DNA from: Gossypium raimondii
Lineage: Eukaryota; Streptophyta; Magnoliopsida; Malvales; Malvaceae
Assembly: GCF_025698545.1 (NCBI RefSeq)
Contig: NC_068569.1
Coordinates: 15,190,001-15,254,000 of the forward strand
Direction of reading: 5' to 3'
Length of the DNA: 64,000 nt
In this document: piece by piece, positions 48,584-60,633 of the stretch
Numbering within the stretch: position 1 is the stretch's first letter
Layout: each line of letters begins with the position of its first letter
Translations under genes and position numbers: made by a program
The notes under the pieces: model-generated
Databases searched by the model: none
The model's input: the letters and a program-made list of their open reading frames with translations, nothing else
Told to the model about the DNA's origin: nothing

Positions 48584-50233
48584 TTACCGCAACTTGACCC
48601 AAATGCCTTGACTGGGAATATTTTGATGGACCACAAATAATAGGTAGAAGCCTGGTGGCGCAAGATTATGCGTGCTTGGAGTCGTCACCTCAATGTTGTA
48701 CGCTGAGTTCCCACAAGTGGTTACTTTGTCATTGCCGAGTACAAGCAACCTTTGATTCATAGAGAATGAATGCGTATTGAAAGCTGGTGCCAACATTGTT
48801 GCCGACACCAAGTTTTCAGCTACTTTACCTGTAATGACCACTTGAATGTTTGTTCTTTTGTTGTATCTGATTCCTGACATCGACTTTGGAGTGATGATTT
48901 TCGGTCGCAAATCATTGAATTTAGAGTCCAAATATGCTGGAGAGAATGCCTCTAAGCTTAGTTCAGTAGGGAAAAGAACACTTGTAAAATTGTAAAATGC
49001 GTGAGGATTGCTTCCGCCAACTAAAACTCTGCCATCGCGAAGTAATGTTGCTGAGGAGTGGTACATGCGGGGAATTGTTGTCGGGTTTTGCGTCTTGAAC
49101 CGTGAACCTATTTTTTTATCAGGCCGGTACAAGACGGGACTAAGCACCGGGTTCTGACCCAATTCCCAACCTGCTGAACCGGAGCCTGCGCCGTTGATGA
49201 GTAAAACTTTGCCGTTTGGAAGCAATATCATGTCACCCATAACTCTAGCTAAAGGCATAGTCTCCATTACCCACTTTGGGTTGGGGTCGGTTATTGTGAT
49301 CCTGGCACAAGTTTTCAAAGCTCTAATGAAATTACCTCGTAATGCTTGGGCAAAAGAACCCTTAGGAGCACCTCCACAAACCAAAACTTCAGCTTGAAGA
49401 TCTGCCATTTTCAAGTTCTTCAATGGAAGCAAGACAGCTGAACCAGTGCTTGGATAGCTTCTAGGATCGCCACCTGGAATTGTCGGGTACGTCTTTACCA
49501 CTTTATTCTTCACATAATCAAGCAAAATAGCTCGATTGTTAGCGAAAATAAACAAGTTTCCATCAACATTGAGGAAGACAAAAGGGTAAAGATTGTTCTG
49601 TTCTCCTTTGTCATTGGTTTCTAACAGGAAAGGCAAATTAAATGTGTTGGCGGCAATATTTTTAGGACTGAACTCGTAGTTAAATTGTCTGCGACCACCG
49701 ACAATAATTAATCTTCCATCTGGCAATATATGATTGGTGGCATACCATCTTCTGGCAGCCAACCCATTTGGTATTTCTTGCCAATCGCAGTCCCTGCTGC
49801 TGCATGGGCTAAAAACCCTCACCCTACGTTCACCATCGTTGAAACCACCAGTTTGGACCAATTTACCATCAGGCGTGATAGCGCCTGAAGAGCACCAAAC
49901 ATTGGTTTGGACCATAAGAGCCCTGAACTTATCGGACGAAACATCGTACTCCACTGAATGTGCCGAGCAATCTACTTTTAGAGCTCCCTCAGTCAGGTCA
50001 TTACGGCATTTCCCATTTGGCAACGACAGATTTGATTTGCCAAAATCAGTTCTGTCGAAAATAACCACACGGTCGTTTCTAAGGAGTTGCATGTGCATGG
50101 CTGAGATGCCAATGCTTGTCTGTAAAAGTTGCCAGCGGCCGTCGGCTGCTGAGGTGAGAATAAGGTGACATGGCTGTGAGGCAAAGAGTAGATGCAAGAG
50201 GAGGATTAAGAAAATGAATGTTGGGATTGACAT
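48584..50233 (-). CDS. Secreted galactose/glyoxal oxidase (RUBY/GLOX type)
   Basis: Intronless, 549 residues, full family length. These copper-radical enzymes oxidise alcohol or aldehyde groups to give H2O2 in the apoplast. Arabidopsis RUBY acts on cell-wall galactose in seed mucilage and Vitis GLOX is linked to defence. A signal peptide (hydrophobic residues 5-20) is followed by the glyoxal-oxidase N domain (about 45-290) and a C-terminal DUF1929 domain (about 440-548). Expected metal and radical residues are all present: Cys114 in VWCSSGAI, Tyr164 in RRWYATNHIL, Tyr391-His392 in RMYHSSATLL and His488 in NTHSFSMNQR, so the Cys-Tyr cofactor can form. It lies beside a V-ATPase c relic, as in Arabidopsis At1g19900-At1g19910. 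The gene is flanked by inverted copia elements but looks intact. Confidence 0.95.
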   Translation of the reverse strand: MSIPTFIFLILLLHLLFASQPCHLILTSAADGRWQLLQTSIGISAMHMQLLRNDRVVIFDRTDFGKSNLSLPNGKCRNDLTEGALKVDCSAHSVEYDVSSDKFRALMVQTNVWCSSGAITPDGKLVQTGGFNDGERRVRVFSPCSSRDCDWQEIPNGLAARRWYATNHILPDGRLIIVGGRRQFNYEFSPKNIAANTFNLPFLLETNDKGEQNNLYPFVFLNVDGNLFIFANNRAILLDYVKNKVVKTYPTIPGGDPRSYPSTGSAVLLPLKNLKMADLQAEVLVCGGAPKGSFAQALRGNFIRALKTCARITITDPNPKWVMETMPLARVMGDMILLPNGKVLLINGAGSGSAGWELGQNPVLSPVLYRPDKKIGSRFKTQNPTTIPRMYHSSATLLRDGRVLVGGSNPHAFYNFTSVLFPTELSLEAFSPAYLDSKFNDLRPKIITPKSMSGIRYNKRTNIQVVITGKVAENLVSATMLAPAFNTHSFSMNQRLLVLGNDKVTTCGNSAYNIEVTTPSTHNLAPPGFYLLFVVHQNIPSQGIWVKLR

Positions 50234-50285
50234 AAATGACCTGTGGGGATGTTGTTGATGCTCAAGGCTTGCCTGTTTGGTGATC

Positions 50286-50292
50286 TTTTATA
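50286..50292 (-). promoter_or_regulatory. TATA box of the oxidase gene
   Basis: TATAAAA on the minus strand, 53 bases upstream of the start codon. It predicts a short leader of about 20-25 bases. Confidence 0.7.
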
Positions 50293-51989
50293 CATGCCTT
50301 GTGAAGGAGCCATGAGGTGTGAGGATCCCACATGCACATGCGTCGCGTGGGAGACTCGTTCCTGTTACTGAAAACGATGGTTCTCTCATTTTTGAACTCC
50401 GAACGCAGATTTCACAGTAAAAATTCGACTACTAAATTAAAATGATAGACAATAGAAGAAGAGCCCGTGAGTTGCATTGTACCCATTAAGGTATTGCTTG
50501 GCATTTTTAGATGAAATGATCTGAATATAGGCAGCCTTTTACTCGTATTAGAGAAATTGATGGATTCAAAATGGAATATAATAATTTGCATACATCCAAA
50601 TGGCAACAATGTTAAAATATATATGTGATATTATGTTGCACAGACATGATGTGTATGACATGATATTTTTTAGTGTATAAAAAAAACTATAATTTTAACT
50701 CAAATCCAAAAAATATAATGCCTTACTACCAATTTTTTATTGTATGCTTGATATTTCCAAACCTAGCCCCTGCCTGGTCTAGGCAAGTTTTTAGCATATG
50801 CCACATTGCCACTGCTGAGGAGAATAGACCCAAGTTTATAAATAATTTAATTAACTAGCCTTTTGAGCTTGTATATGACCTAAGATATTAAGGAGAAAAG
50901 GAATGATGTGGTTTAAAGAGAAAAATAGTAAACAGAAGATAAATGATATAACAGGCATATACATATATAGAATCCAAAATTCACAAAACTTGAATGGGTG
51001 GATTAGTTTTCTGTTTAGATGAAACAAAGATGTTTAAAGCAGGTGGGCTTTTGGGAACAAATTAATTACTTAAGTCTAAGTCTACATCAACCATAAAGTG
51101 ATCTTTATGTTTTGATATGAAATTTTAACAACATGTACAAACTCTTAATTCAATGATTATTTACCGTTGATATTTTTTTATAAACTATAGATTTGAGTTA
51201 TATTATATGTAAATGTAATTATAGATTTAAATTATGTTTTTGACATTAGTTTATATTTTGATTAGTAGGAAGAATTTGGTATATTTGGAAGGCACATGGC
51301 CAAGGAGTCCGTTTCCCTCCCATTAACATCAATGGAAGGACCGAACTAAAATGAATCCATGTTGAAAAGAACCAACTTTTCTTTTTAACAATTAATGCCT
51401 TTTGGCTGTCCCTCTTATCTTGAATAAGACCTTACTAACTGGCATTAGTACTTTTGATGGATCGGCTAGATACCCTAATTTTTGCATGCCAATGTATTTT
51501 ATGTTTTTCTTTTTATTCATCCTTTTATATCGGTTATATATTATAAATTTAACTACAAATAAGATATATATATCAATTTATTTTATTAATTATATTGTAT
51601 TCCATATATTATTTTCATATTTATCAAATACATAATTTATAAGGTTTAAAATCATTAAATATAATGCAATCCTCGAAGAATAATGTACTTATTTGCTTAG
51701 TTACAAAATTTGTGAGTATTTATGTAAATTAAAGCTACATTTACTAAATCAAATACAAGTTAACAAGTAAGAATTTATCATGATATATTTGAATATGATT
51801 ATTCTAATATATATATATATATATAATTATATGATACCATATTATAGGTGAAAAGATATATTACGAAAAGTGAAATATATATTTTTGTAATCATGGTTAA
51901 AACTTTTTTATTAATACTTTATAGGTGATGTTATTATTTGATATTTTGTATATATGTAGAGTAACAATATACATAATACTTATTAACGA
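50293..51989. other. Oxidase promoter and AT-rich spacer
   Basis: No gene. It contains the upstream region of the oxidase and then AT-rich DNA up to the second copia element. No LTR was recognised here. Confidence 0.5.
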
Positions 51990-54900
51990 TTGATTCGATA
52001 TATTATGATGACTACCACAACACATGAAAGTGGAACACTAAGGGAGTTGGCTTCCAACTTTGTTAAACTTGATCGTTTTGATGGTGCCAATTTTCGACGA
52101 TGGCAGAAAAAGATGCACTTTTTGTTATCAACTTTGAAGATTGCTTATGTTTTGGATACTCCAAGACCTGAAGAGAATGGAAACGAATCTGTTGCTGCAA
52201 CCCGAGAAAGACAAAAATGGGACAATGCTGATTACATGTGCTTAGGCCACATATTGAATTGTTTATCTGATGGTTTGTTCGACACCTACCAAAACGACGT
52301 CACCGCTAAAGAATTATGGGACAAATTGGAGGCAAGATACATGATCGAAGATGTTACAAGTAAGAAATTTCTTGTCAGTCGTTTCAATAATTATCAAATG
52401 GTTGATGGTCGCTTACATTTATGGAACAATTTCGTGATATTGAAAAGATCTTTGAATCAATTTAAGCAATATGATATGAAAATGGATGAAATGATTGTGG
52501 TATCCTCTATAATAGACAAACTTCCTCCATCTTGGAAAGACTTTAAAAGAAGTCTAAAACATAAGAAAGAGGAAATATCTCTTGAGGCTTTGGCAAATCA
52601 TCTTCGTATTGAAGAAGAGTATCGAAAACAAGATCAGAGCCTAAATTCTGAAAATGCCAAAGTACATGTTACGGAGGAAGTACAGACTACTAAACCATTC
52701 AAAAGAAAGTTCAATCAGGCTGATAGAGCACCTAAGTTCAAAAAGAAACAAAAGGGCTCATGCTATCATTGTGGAAAGCCGGGACATTTCAAGAATGAAT
52801 GTCGATTTTTAAAGAGGAAATCATCTTCTAAGGTTGATAATAACGAAAAGTTCGTTGCAATGATATCTGAAATTAATATGGCAGAAGATGATAATACATG
52901 GTGGATTGATACCGGAGCAACCAAACATGTGTGCAAAGACAAAAGCATGTTCACAAAGTTCACACAATGTGAAAATGGCAATGTCTTGTACATGGGAAAT
53001 TCTTCCACCGCAACAATTAAAGGCAAAGGGTCTGTTGAACTACAATTCACTTCTGGAAAGGTTTTAACCTTAAATGATGTATATTATGTACCAGAAGTTA
53101 GGAAAAATTTAGTGTCTGGAAGTCTGTTGAATAAGTTTGGTTTCAAACTTGTTTTTGAGGTAGATAAGTTTATTTTGTCTAAGGGAGGAATTTTTGTGGG
53201 AAAAAGGGTATATGTTTGAAAGCATGTTCAAACTTAATATTATTAATAAGAATAAAATACTATTTCGCTTATATGGTTAAATCATTTTGTTTGTGGCATT
53301 ATAGATTAGGTCATTTGAATTATAGAAAATTGAATGACATGTATAAATTAGATTTAATTCCTATTTTTAATAATAATATTGAAAATGCAATACACGTATG
53401 TTGACTAAAATTACAAGAAATCCTTTCCCTAAGGTTAAAAGGAAAACAAAATTGCTTGATTTGATACATAGTGATTTATGTGACTTGCATAATACTCCTA
53501 CATTAGGTGGAAAGAAATATTTTGTTACTTTTATTGATGATTGTTCTAGATATTGTTATGTATATTTATTGCATTCAAAGATGAAGCGCTTGATAAATTT
53601 AAAGTTTATAAATCAAGTTGAACTTCAGTGAATCATTTATCAAGTGCTTAAGATCGGATAGAGGTGGAGAATACTATAATCCAAGTTATTTTGAACTCAC
53701 TGGAATTGTCCATCAAGTTTCAGCCCCTTACCCACCACAACAAAATGGTGTAGCTGAAAGAAAAAATAGAGTCTTGACTGAAATGGTAAATTCAATGTTA
53801 TCATATTCAGGTCTTGGACAAGGCTTTTGGGGAGAAGCTGTTCTAACAGCTTGTCACATATTGAATAGAGTTCCTAATAAGGAAACTAAAATAACCCCCT
53901 ATGAACAATGGAAGAAAAGGAAACCAAACCTTAATTATTTGAAGGTTTGGGGTTGTAGAGCTATTGTAGAAGTTCCAACACCTAAACGTAAAAAGTTAGG
54001 TGAAAGAGGAATTGAATGCATATTTATAGGTTATGCACATAATAGCAAGGCATATAGGTTCATGGTAATTGAACCAAATGATTCAATTTCAATTAATACT
54101 GTTATTGAATCAAGAGATGCTATTTTTGATGAAAATAGATTTAATTCTATATCAAGACAATTACAACCACAACAATTGATTCATTCTTCAAATGAGAATG
54201 AGATTCCATTGAAACAAATTGATAATAATGATGAATCTTGTCAAGAATTAAGAAGAAGTAAGAGGATTAAAAGGTAAAAGATTTTGGACTAGATTTCATT
54301 ATGTTTCTTGTAGAAGGAAAAGGTGAAAGTATATGCAATAAGATACCTTATTGTTATAATACCGAATCGATCCTATTACATTTGAAGAGGCGTTGAAATC
54401 TCAAGACTCTTTTTTGGAAAGAAGCAATAAATGATGAGATGGATTCAATAATGGGAAATCAAACTTGGATCTTAGTTGATCTTCCACGGGTTCCAAACCA
54501 ATAGGTTGTAAATGGATCTTCAAAAGAAAATGAAGGTCGATGGAACCATTGATAAATTTAAAGCAAGGTTGGTAGCAAAGGTTTTACACAAAGACAATGT
54601 ATTGATTACTTTGATACCTATGCTCCAGTAGCAAGAATTGCTACAATTAGACTATTAATATCACTTACCTCTATATATAATTTGGTTGTTCACCAAATGG
54701 ATGTTAAAACTGCATTTTTAAATGGTGAATTGGAAGAGGAAGTGTACATGGAGCAACCGGAAGGATTTGTTGTTCCAGGACAAGAGCATAAGGTATGTAA
54801 GCTTGTTAAATCTTTATATGGGCTTAAACAAGCACCAAAACAATGGCACCAAAAGTTTGACAAGGTTGTTTTAGCTAATGGCTATAAAATAAATGAATCC

Positions 54901-57080
54901 GATAAGTGCATATATAGCAAATTTGATAATGGAAAGGGTGTCATAATTTGCTTATATGTAGATGACATGCTCATTTTTGGCACGGATTTGGAACAAATAG
55001 AAAACACAAAGAAATTCTTGTCAAACAACTTTGCTATGAAGGATATGGGTGTAGCAGATGTTATTCTTGGGATTAAAATAACCCGAGATGAAAGCACTAT
55101 AGCTTTATCACAATCACATTACATTGAAAATGTGCTTAAAAAGTTTGATCTCTTCAATCAGTATACCAAAGATCTACACCCATGGATCCTCAATTAAAAT
55201 TAGTATCTAATGCTGGTAGGAAAATTGATCAATTGAAATATGCAAGTCTAATTGGTTGTCTTATGTATATAATGACTTGTACAAGACCGAGTATTGCATA
55301 TGCTGTTGGAAAATTGAGTAGGTACACAAGTAATCCAAGTAGTTTGCATTGGCAAGCTTTGAATAGAGTACTTAGGTACTTAAAGAAAACTATTAACTAT
55401 GGATTGTGTTATAATGGATATCCTCCAGTTTTAGAAGGGTATTCGGATGCTAGTTGGATTACAAGTTTGGAAGATCATGCATCTACTAGTGGATGGATCT
55501 TCATTTTTGGTGGAGGAGTCATTTCTTGGGGTTCCAAGAAACAAACATGTATTACTAATTCCACCATGGCAGCAGAATTTATTGCATTAGCCGCTTCATC
55601 TAGAGAAGCAGAATGGTTAAGAAATTTGCTTTATGATGTACCTTTATGGCCTAAGCCAATTTCACCTAGTTCTATCCGTTGTGATAGTGAGGTTACTCTA
55701 GCAAAGGCATATAGCCAAGTATATAATGGAAAGTCTAGACACATTGGATTAAGACATAGTTATGTCCGACAATTAATCTCTGATGGAGTGATCACTATTA
55801 ATTATGTGAGGTCAAGTGAAAATTTGGCAGATCCTTTGACAAAAAGTCTTGCTAGAGATGCAGAAAAGGACCTCAAAGGGATGGGACTCAAGCCTATTAA
55901 TTAGAGTCACCCATGATGGAAACTCGAATCAACGCTTGGTATAACGTCAAGTCTTGAGTTCAATGAGACAAAGTACATCATTAGTATGTGATTTAGCACT
56001 ATAAATAAATTCATCCTAAGATTAAAGTGCTAGGTACCGTAATGATAAGGGAAGGATGAGTAATATACTCTTAATGGACCCATAACATAAATATGTTAGA
56101 GTGTTATAATTACGGGAACACTTTTGATGGGATCTACCTATGTGAGTGGAAGTGTGGCCGCTTCTAGGAGCTTAAGGGCTTGGCTCTGACAGCACTCATG
56201 AAAAGAGGACATAGACACATGGCCATAATAGTGTCCCTAGATACTAAGCATTGACTGATGTTGAAATCATTGTGTGAGATGTGTTCAGTTAATCAAATGG
56301 AATAGTTGGTTCAAAGCTTAGTCTACCATGCAATTTCGATTAACTTTAACATGTTTTTCACTAAGTGAAGGTTCAATCGTAAGACACCTTTATTTATGCA
56401 AATTGATTTCCAAGAATATCAAAATCTAAATATTTTGAAAAATGAGGGGAGATTGTTGGAACATTTTCAAATATTTATAGTATCCCAATAACTATAAATG
56501 AATGGGTGTAATTAATCAAAAGATAAATCTTTTGGTCATTGGTCAAAAGTTATATCATTTGATTTTTAAAAGAATTATAATTATTCAAAAATATTATTTG
56601 AATAGTTACAAAATTAAATGAATAATTATTATTATATATTTATTCGTAAAGACACCTATTGAAAGATGTCTCTATGAAGAGACAAGAAAATTCCTATAAA
56701 TAGGAATGGGTTTTCATTTGGAAATAAATCAACAAATTCTAATATTATTTCTTCTCTTCCTTCATTTTCTAATATTATTAGATTATTCTATAAAGTATTA
56801 CTGCAGAAATCCTTTGTAGAAATTGAGTTTTTGTTACACATTACTCAGTGCATAGTGGACTATTCCCGTCAGTGCAAAACGCAAATAGTCATTGGCTTCA
56901 TTGTATCCTCGAGGTTAATTTGCTTGGAACTCATTTGCACACTGAAGATAAGTGGGGACGAAAATAACCTTAAAGATAGTGGCTTGATACACGCCTTGGA
57001 GCCTTGTCCTATTTCTTCTTTTTCTTTTCGAGTTCCGATCGTGTGTTCGAGATTTTTCTTACCGTAGTTTAGTAATAACA
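51990..57080 (+). mobile_element. Ty1/copia LTR retroelement, broken, plus strand
   Basis: Fossil copia element of the same family as the one at 36314-44877 but in the opposite orientation. Gag with a zinc knuckle, protease, integrase, reverse transcriptase and RNase H are recognisable in copia order between 51990 and 55904. A non-coding 3' region and one LTR (56455-57080) follow. The frame is broken at several places (about six pieces), so it is not functional as it stands. It is better preserved than its sister. Its LTR has diverged from the sister's LTRs, so the two are separate old insertions. Confidence 0.9.
56455..57080 (+). repeat. LTR of the plus-strand copia element
   Basis: Begins TGTTGGAACATT after the purine-rich tract AATGAGGGGAGA and ends in AATAACA. 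It is homologous to 36314-36907 on the opposite strand. A TATA-like CCTATAAATAGG block lies inside, near 56693. Confidence 0.8.
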
Positions 57081-59407
57081 AATCATCCAGCTACTGAGAG
57101 TTCAGAGAAAATAATTAACATGAACCATGAACTAGAACCCAATTGCATGCCCAACTTGAGCAGACATTAGCAGGCTACAATTCAATTTCAAGTTTGAGGA
57201 AGATATAGTTCCCATGGTGCATTTGTCGTGTTTCCAAATGCAGGGGCAAGAGTGGGTACTAAAGACGTATTGGGTAACATGGAAGAACTAATTAGCTGCT
57301 TATAGTCACACGCCATTAATGCAGTGGCTACTTTTTTTCAGACCGTAATACTATTTGTTACGGTAACATGGAAGAACTAATAGGGGCAAAGCTAGAACAA
57401 TTTTTTAGGGGTTGAATGAAATTTTAATTTTTTATAATCTATATCTTTATAATTTTTAAATGATTAAATTGAATTTTTATAATTTTAGGGGGTTCAAAGT
57501 ATAATTTTACCTTTACTAATTTAAAATTTTAAAAAAAAATTAGAATGCCTAAATAATAATTTTTTATTTGAGGGGGTACGGGGCCATGCCAACCCCTTAG
57601 AATCACCTCTGAGAACTAATGAGCTGTTTATAATTTGTACCATTAATGCAAGTGAAGAATAGGATATTTATTTCTAAGATGAAAAAGTGAGAGGAGAACT
57701 TTTTTTTTCTCAAGTCTTTTGGGTATGTATAGGATATTTATTTCGTGGTTTCATGCAATGACGTCTAATTATGTATAAGGTGATTATAGGGTATAGAAAA
57801 TGTGATAGATATCAGGCAATAACATGCCAATGCCATGTGAAGTCAGAATTCTAGTGTTTAAGCAAAGAACTCCACCAATCATTAACATATCAAAAGGTTC
57901 AACATGATCCAATTTCTCTTGGCCTCTATCATAATGGAGACAGGTTAATGTGAAAGAACAAACATGATCAACAAATTTGTCTCGTGGTAAGCTGTGCAGA
58001 CCTTTCGCCTGTATTTATATCCCAATCTCAGCCTTAGCGCATTGATACAATATAATCAACAATACGGTATCCAAAATAAGAAGAAAGAACAGTAAAACCG
58101 AATCGAGAAATAAATTCAAAGCAACAAATTGACCTCAGAAGATAGCTCTACTGACATAGCCGCATACTCAAGTCCTTCAATATATGTTTACTCTGTTAAT
58201 CCACCTTGCAAAATGATCCAAATAGGCCATAGAAACGAAATTTTTGCAGAACCAACATATAAATGTGCAGAAAACAAAGTGCAACGAGCACTGGCGAAAA
58301 GATTCTTCCTAAATTAATACTTCAACCAGGGTTTTAGTCTTTAGCCCTTGTCTTTCTTCAAAGCACCCCAGCAAAAGATGTTTGAAGCAACATTAAGACC
58401 TGATACTAGTGCCACGGTAGAAGATTACTACTATTTTTCATTTTCATAAATAATTGTGAAATTTTGATTACCCCCAACGATATTTCAACATTCTTTTTTA
58501 TAAATAGTTGGTTTTTTATTATCTAAGATAGCTGCTTGGCTGCTCTAAGTTTACATTCAACCTACCTCAGCTTTGGGATCGTTAGCAAAGGTTAAGGTTT
58601 TGGGCCATGTTAAGACACTTGATTTTTAAAAAGTTATAAAATGGTCACTTAAGTTATCACTTTTGTTTTTTTTAGTCCAATTCTGTTAAATCACTAAAAG
58701 TTTGATAATGTGACTGTCAAGTGAATGACATGAAATCTTTATCATTAATTTGTTTTACACATAATATCCATGTTGTTTTAGAGGTTATGTAAATCACCAA
58801 AATAAACTAATTTGTTTCCAAAATAAAGACCAAAAGAGTTATAGAGCTTATTGCTTGTTCTGTACTATGAATGAATTGAATCTTCCTATTACTTTTAATT
58901 AAGTTGATATCAGTAGTTGATTGACTGGCCAAATTTTGGAACTTGTGATGGTATTTCGCACCTACTTTGAAAATGAGAAGAATTACCTAACATAGCATTC
59001 TACAACCACATTATTCTTATTCTTATGCTTTTCTTTTCACCTTCACTCTATGTCCTGTTTCTGTTATGGATGTGTGTATAAAAAGATTTGCTATTTTACT
59101 CTATAGGCACTTCCATCCACAGAAGCCAACTGCAACAAATTGCTGCAGCTTCCCAAGATTCCTTCTCTTCTCAAATTTGCTAGAAGGGATCAATATGCAG
59201 AAATGGAGGAAAGGAAGTGGCCTGCTGGTGTTCTGGGTACACAAGACTGTATATCAGAAATAGACTCTACTGGTCTGTTGATTTCTCTGCTGCTTGTATT
59301 AATCTTGACAGTTCCAAAATGTTAATAGATAACCTGTCTCAGAGGAGCAACTCAAATGAGATTGCTAGCCACTTGGAACTTAGAGATCACTCGGAGAAAG
59401 TTTGGCC
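57081..59407. other. Intergenic DNA with a local duplication and hAT-type insert
   Basis: No gene is firmly supported. Two diverged direct copies of a ~55-base stretch (GGTAACATGGAAGAACTAAT..CCATTAATGCA) lie at about 57282-57335 and 57362-57640. The second is split by the element at 57381-57611. At 58620-58760 there is a one-sided remnant in the style of the foldback MITEs. 59066-59400 has short frames, such as one with ARRDQYAEMEERKWPAGVLG, that may be 5' exons of the gene at 59408. Confidence 0.45.
57381..57611. mobile_element. Short hAT-like non-autonomous element
   Basis: A 231-bp insert starting TAGGGGCAAAGCTAG and ending AGAATCACCTCTG. The ends are an imperfect short inverted repeat (TAGGGGCA against CAGAGGTG). 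The direct repeat AGAACTAA flanks it at 57373-57380 and 57612-57619, an 8-bp target duplication typical of hAT. One further shared T makes the repeat 9 bp if the element is taken to start a base later. It has no coding capacity. Confidence 0.6.
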
Positions 59408-60013
59408 ATGGACAGCAGTATATTCACCAAAGCATGGGTTGATACTGCTGGTAGTGGGGGGATTAAGGGTTATCATGCCATCAAGAGATGGCAGTCTCAA
59501 GCAGCTGCTGCTGATCCAGATTTCTTCCACCGAACAGTGCACGTCAAGGATGAGGAAGAGTCAAATACTAGTTCAAGGCAACTGACACGGAAGCATGATG
59601 AACGAGCAAATGAGAACTCTATCTCCCAAGTTGCAGTAAGCAAGGAGCGATTTAAGAATGATCCTCGTGGAGCTGATCATATTAAACACGCTGTCGTTGT
59701 ATATGTTGGATCACCGCTAATGCCCCTTTATAAAGCAAGAAAAATTGACAAGGATGGAAACAAATCAATAATGAAAAAAACTGCAACGAAGGTTTTATTT
59801 CTTGCCTTTCTCTTGTCTTTCCGCTTGTTAGTTTGCAGCACCTTTTTTGCCTCTACTTCATGTCTGGTTTTACACTTTTAGTTCTTTTACCAGGTAATGG
59901 AGATGACATCCAGATCCTTTATTAATTGGTCAAAAGGACAAACTTCAAAGGGTGGTAATCAAGACACAAAATTTACTCTGGGATTCCCACAGATGAGACG
60001 TTATTTGTCTTGA
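59408..60013 (+). CDS. Unrecognised two-exon gene, 167 residues
   Basis: I do not recognise this protein. Exon 1 (59408-59791) and exon 2 (59894-60013) join in phase 0 across a 102-base GT-AG intron and give 167 codons ending in QMRRYLS. The product is hydrophilic and rich in K, R, S and D. It has an N-terminal GIKGYHAIKRWQSQAA, an acidic-basic linker (about 45-75), a short conserved-looking HAVVVYVGSPLMPLYKAR (about 97-114) and a basic tail. There is no signal peptide or membrane span. Codon use is even and coding-like, unlike the AT-rich flanks. An in-frame stop shortly upstream supports this as the first ATG, unless further exons lie at 59100-59400. It could also be the 3' part of a larger gene or a decayed one. 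Confidence 0.5.
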
Positions 60014-60633
60014 CTTTTCTTGTTTTTGATGTGTACAGAGCTTACTATTCTTTTAGCGTTGACAAAGCATACAGTCATCTTCTATATGGAAATACCTCAG
60101 TATTGACCTGAATTTTTCAATTGAACATCAATTGCAAGCTTCAATTTCGTTCTTCGATTCTCTGTTCAAGAAATGACGTTTTACGTGCATGGAATGACAC
60201 TTGGTGACTTTTTCTACATGAATTGGGGTTGAATCCCATGGTATATGTAAGGTTGGAGCTTTCTTTCAGCTATTTCCTATGTGACATTTAAACTGGAATG
60301 GTAAGGCAAATTGATTGGTCTGATTTTATCTGTTTAGAGAGTTCTGATTTTATCTGTTTCATTTTATACTCTTCTATACGTAGGATGTCAATGGAATAAT
60401 CCCTTTTCATTTATTGAATAGTATTACCTTGTTGCTAATATCTCTTTCTGGAATTCCAGGTTGGAAAATATTGTGGTTCTAGGCAGTGGCCAAAGAGAGG
60501 TTTGCCCTCTAATGCCTCATATATACTGAATTCTTAGTGCCTAGAAGCTATTGTGTGACCATAGGTTGGATGGTAAGGTTGCAATGATTCAAATAAGAAA
60601 GCTGAAGCTTGAATTTATATACGCGTTTTGTCT
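60014..60633. other. 3' flank of the unknown gene
   Basis: Probably 3' untranslated and intergenic sequence. No domain-bearing frame was seen. Confidence 0.45.

Noticed and set aside
49734-50168. 144-codon frame opposite the oxidase gene
   Set aside because: Shadow of the conserved minus-strand coding sequence.
58341-58425. Minus-strand peptide-like frame of 26 codons (LVSGLNVASNIFCWGAL)
   Set aside because: Looks protein-like but is too short, with no splice partner or homologue I can name.
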